NCBI GenBank assembly: GCA_002352055.1
Contig: DEHS01000001.1
Coordinates: forward strand, 66,155 to 72,143
Length of the DNA: 5,989 nucleotides
Reading direction: 5' to 3'
Source: Legionellaceae bacterium UBA2794
GTDB lineage: Bacteria; Pseudomonadota; Gammaproteobacteria; Legionellales; Legionellaceae
Positions within the stretch are counted from its first letter, which is position 1, and every line of letters starts with the position of its first letter. This document shows positions 5,086 through 5,989 of the stretch, piece after piece. The position numbers and the translations under genes are program-made. Below the pieces are notes generated by a model. It saw only the letters and a program-made list of their open reading frames with translations. It was not told the origin of the DNA and searched no databases.

Positions 5086-5829
5086 ATGAACCTTATTATT
5101 CCCATGGCGGGACTTGGAACCCGATTTAGCCAGTCAGGATTTATTCTCCCCAAGCCATTAATTATGGTAGATGATAAACCAATGTATCGCTATGCTGTTG
5201 ATAGTATGCCGATACATCTTGCAAGTAAGTTGATTTTTATTATGCGATCCAATGAATTTACGAATGCGATCAAATCCGATATCGAGAAACATTACGGTCA
5301 CTTGGCAAACTGTTCCATTGTAGTACTTGATTATGAAACACAAGGTCAGGCAGAAACTGTATTAAAAAGTGCCGCCCTGCTTAACCTTGACCAGCCTGCC
5401 CTCATTCATAATTGCGATACCTACATCAAGCCCTTATTTGACTGGAGCAGTTTGATTGAATCGCCAATTGATGGAGCTGTTGTATTATTTCCTTCAAACG
5501 AACAAAGATGGAGTTATGCAAAGCTTGGTGATAATAATACTCGAGTAATAGAGTTTAAAGAAAAGCAGGTGATATCATCACATGCTTCCACCGGAACCTA
5601 TTTTTTTAATAATACCAAAAAATTACTCACTAATATTGAACACATAATGGCAAAAGATTTACGGGAAAATAATGAATTTTATTTATCCACTATCTATCAG
5701 AAAATGTTAATCGAAAAAGAATTGATAATTCCTTTGTGGACTAAAGAAATGTTATGTTTTGGTACGCCACAGGATCTGGTTCATTCTTTAAACTACCTGT
5801 TAAAAAAGCGAAATAAGAATGATAGATGA
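5086..5829 (+). CDS. Sugar-phosphate-type nucleotidyltransferase (NTP_transferase family)
   Basis: A 247-residue enzyme of the RmlA/GlmU-like nucleotidyltransferase fold, expected to join a phosphorylated compound to a nucleoside monophosphate from an NTP, releasing pyrophosphate. The N-terminus shows the nucleotide-binding signature PMAGLGTRF (6-14) and PKPL (22-25). TQGQAETV lies at 86-93, the probable metal-binding Asp111 in HNCDTY, STGTYFF at 168-174 and FGTPQDL at 225-231. The length fits a single catalytic domain without the left-handed beta-helix of GlmU. Neither the NTP nor the acceptor can be told; besides sugar-1-phosphates, this family includes cytidylyltransferases for phosphocholine and similar groups (LicC). 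The start at 5086 has a properly spaced AAGGA; an ATG at 5080 would add two residues. It overlaps the WavE-family gene by 11 nt, which points to co-expression in one glycan pathway. Confidence 0.88.
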   Translation: MNLIIPMAGLGTRFSQSGFILPKPLIMVDDKPMYRYAVDSMPIHLASKLIFIMRSNEFTNAIKSDIEKHYGHLANCSIVVLDYETQGQAETVLKSAALLNLDQPALIHNCDTYIKPLFDWSSLIESPIDGAVVLFPSNEQRWSYAKLGDNNTRVIEFKEKQVISSHASTGTYFFNNTKKLLTNIEHIMAKDLRENNEFYLSTIYQKMLIEKELIIPLWTKEMLCFGTPQDLVHSLNYLLKKRNKNDR

Positions 5830-5989
5830 TAAGGACATATCCATTGTAGTCCAGGGTCCGATTATAAAAAAATCAGCCTTTAACATCACTGACGAAACCA
5901 CAAAGCTCGCTTGTCTGAGACTGAAGCAACTATTTCCACAAGCAGAAATTATCTTATCTACCTGGATGGGCGAAGATGTACTGGGGATT
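5819..5989 (+). CDS. WavE-family lipopolysaccharide synthesis protein (partial, C-terminus off the right edge)
   Basis: An open frame runs from the ATG at 5819 to the window end, 57 codons, beginning MIDDKDISIVVQGPI. The pattern ISIVVQGPI followed by LKQLFPQAEIILSTWMGED (about residues 35-53) is that of the WavE family, named for Vibrio cholerae LPS core synthesis and found in many LPS and capsule loci. The fold resembles a glycosyltransferase N-terminus: a beta strand, then an acidic strand ending in a ST-W turn. Its enzymatic activity is not firmly known, so a glycosyltransferase role is inference. The start overlaps the nucleotidyltransferase gene by 11 nt; another ATG at 5826 is out of frame. 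The ribosome binding site is weak (AATAAG), so coupling to the upstream gene is likely. Most of the protein lies beyond the window. Confidence 0.8.
   Translation, partial: MIDDKDISIVVQGPIIKKSAFNITDETTKLACLRLKQLFPQAEIILSTWMGEDVLGI

Noticed and set aside
5158..5343. A 61-codon minus-strand open frame inside the nucleotidyltransferase gene
   Set aside because: It is antisense to a gene with clear catalytic motifs and shows no motif of its own.
1..5989. CRISPR arrays, tRNA or rRNA genes, insertion sequences, prophage or toxin-antitoxin genes
   Set aside because: I saw no regularly spaced repeats, no tRNA-like cloverleaf, no transposase-like frame and no terminal inverted repeats with target duplications.

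Overview
The window suggests a low-GC gammaproteobacterium. A Legionella-like organism is my best guess, inferred from gene order, protein style and AT-richness rather than from any database match. It has two halves transcribed away from each other, separated by a 411-bp AT-rich intergenic region.

The left half (1-3253, all minus strand) is a conserved housekeeping operon read in the order accD, folC, a DedD-like SPOR protein, then cvpA (cut by the left edge). It supplies the beta subunit of acetyl-CoA carboxylase carboxyltransferase (fatty acid synthesis), folylpolyglutamate/dihydrofolate synthase, a septal-ring type SPOR protein and an inner-membrane CvpA protein. The genes are tightly packed: accD/folC and folC/SPOR each overlap by exactly 20 nt, and cvpA starts 2 nt after the SPOR stop. 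In many gammaproteobacteria purF follows cvpA, so it may lie just beyond the left edge.

The right half (3665-5989, all plus strand) looks like the start of a surface-polysaccharide locus. It holds an APH/choline-kinase-fold phosphotransferase, a minimal capless HAD phosphatase, a sugar-phosphate-type nucleotidyltransferase, and the N-terminus of a WavE-family LPS synthesis protein (cut by the right edge). The HAD, nucleotidyltransferase and WavE genes are coupled (8-nt gap, then 11-nt overlap). The kinase is separated from them by 105 bp and is more AT-rich. Kinase, phosphatase and nucleotidyltransferase together are what is needed to make a nucleotide-activated glycan building block or substituent. 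The substrate cannot be read from the sequence.

The region between the halves (3254-3664) holds no convincing gene. It contains a plausible accD promoter, several inverted repeats in the middle, an ops-like sequence facing the glycan genes, and a weak hairpin with a T8 tract just before the kinase ribosome binding site. I see no tRNA, rRNA, insertion sequence, CRISPR array or strong intrinsic terminator.
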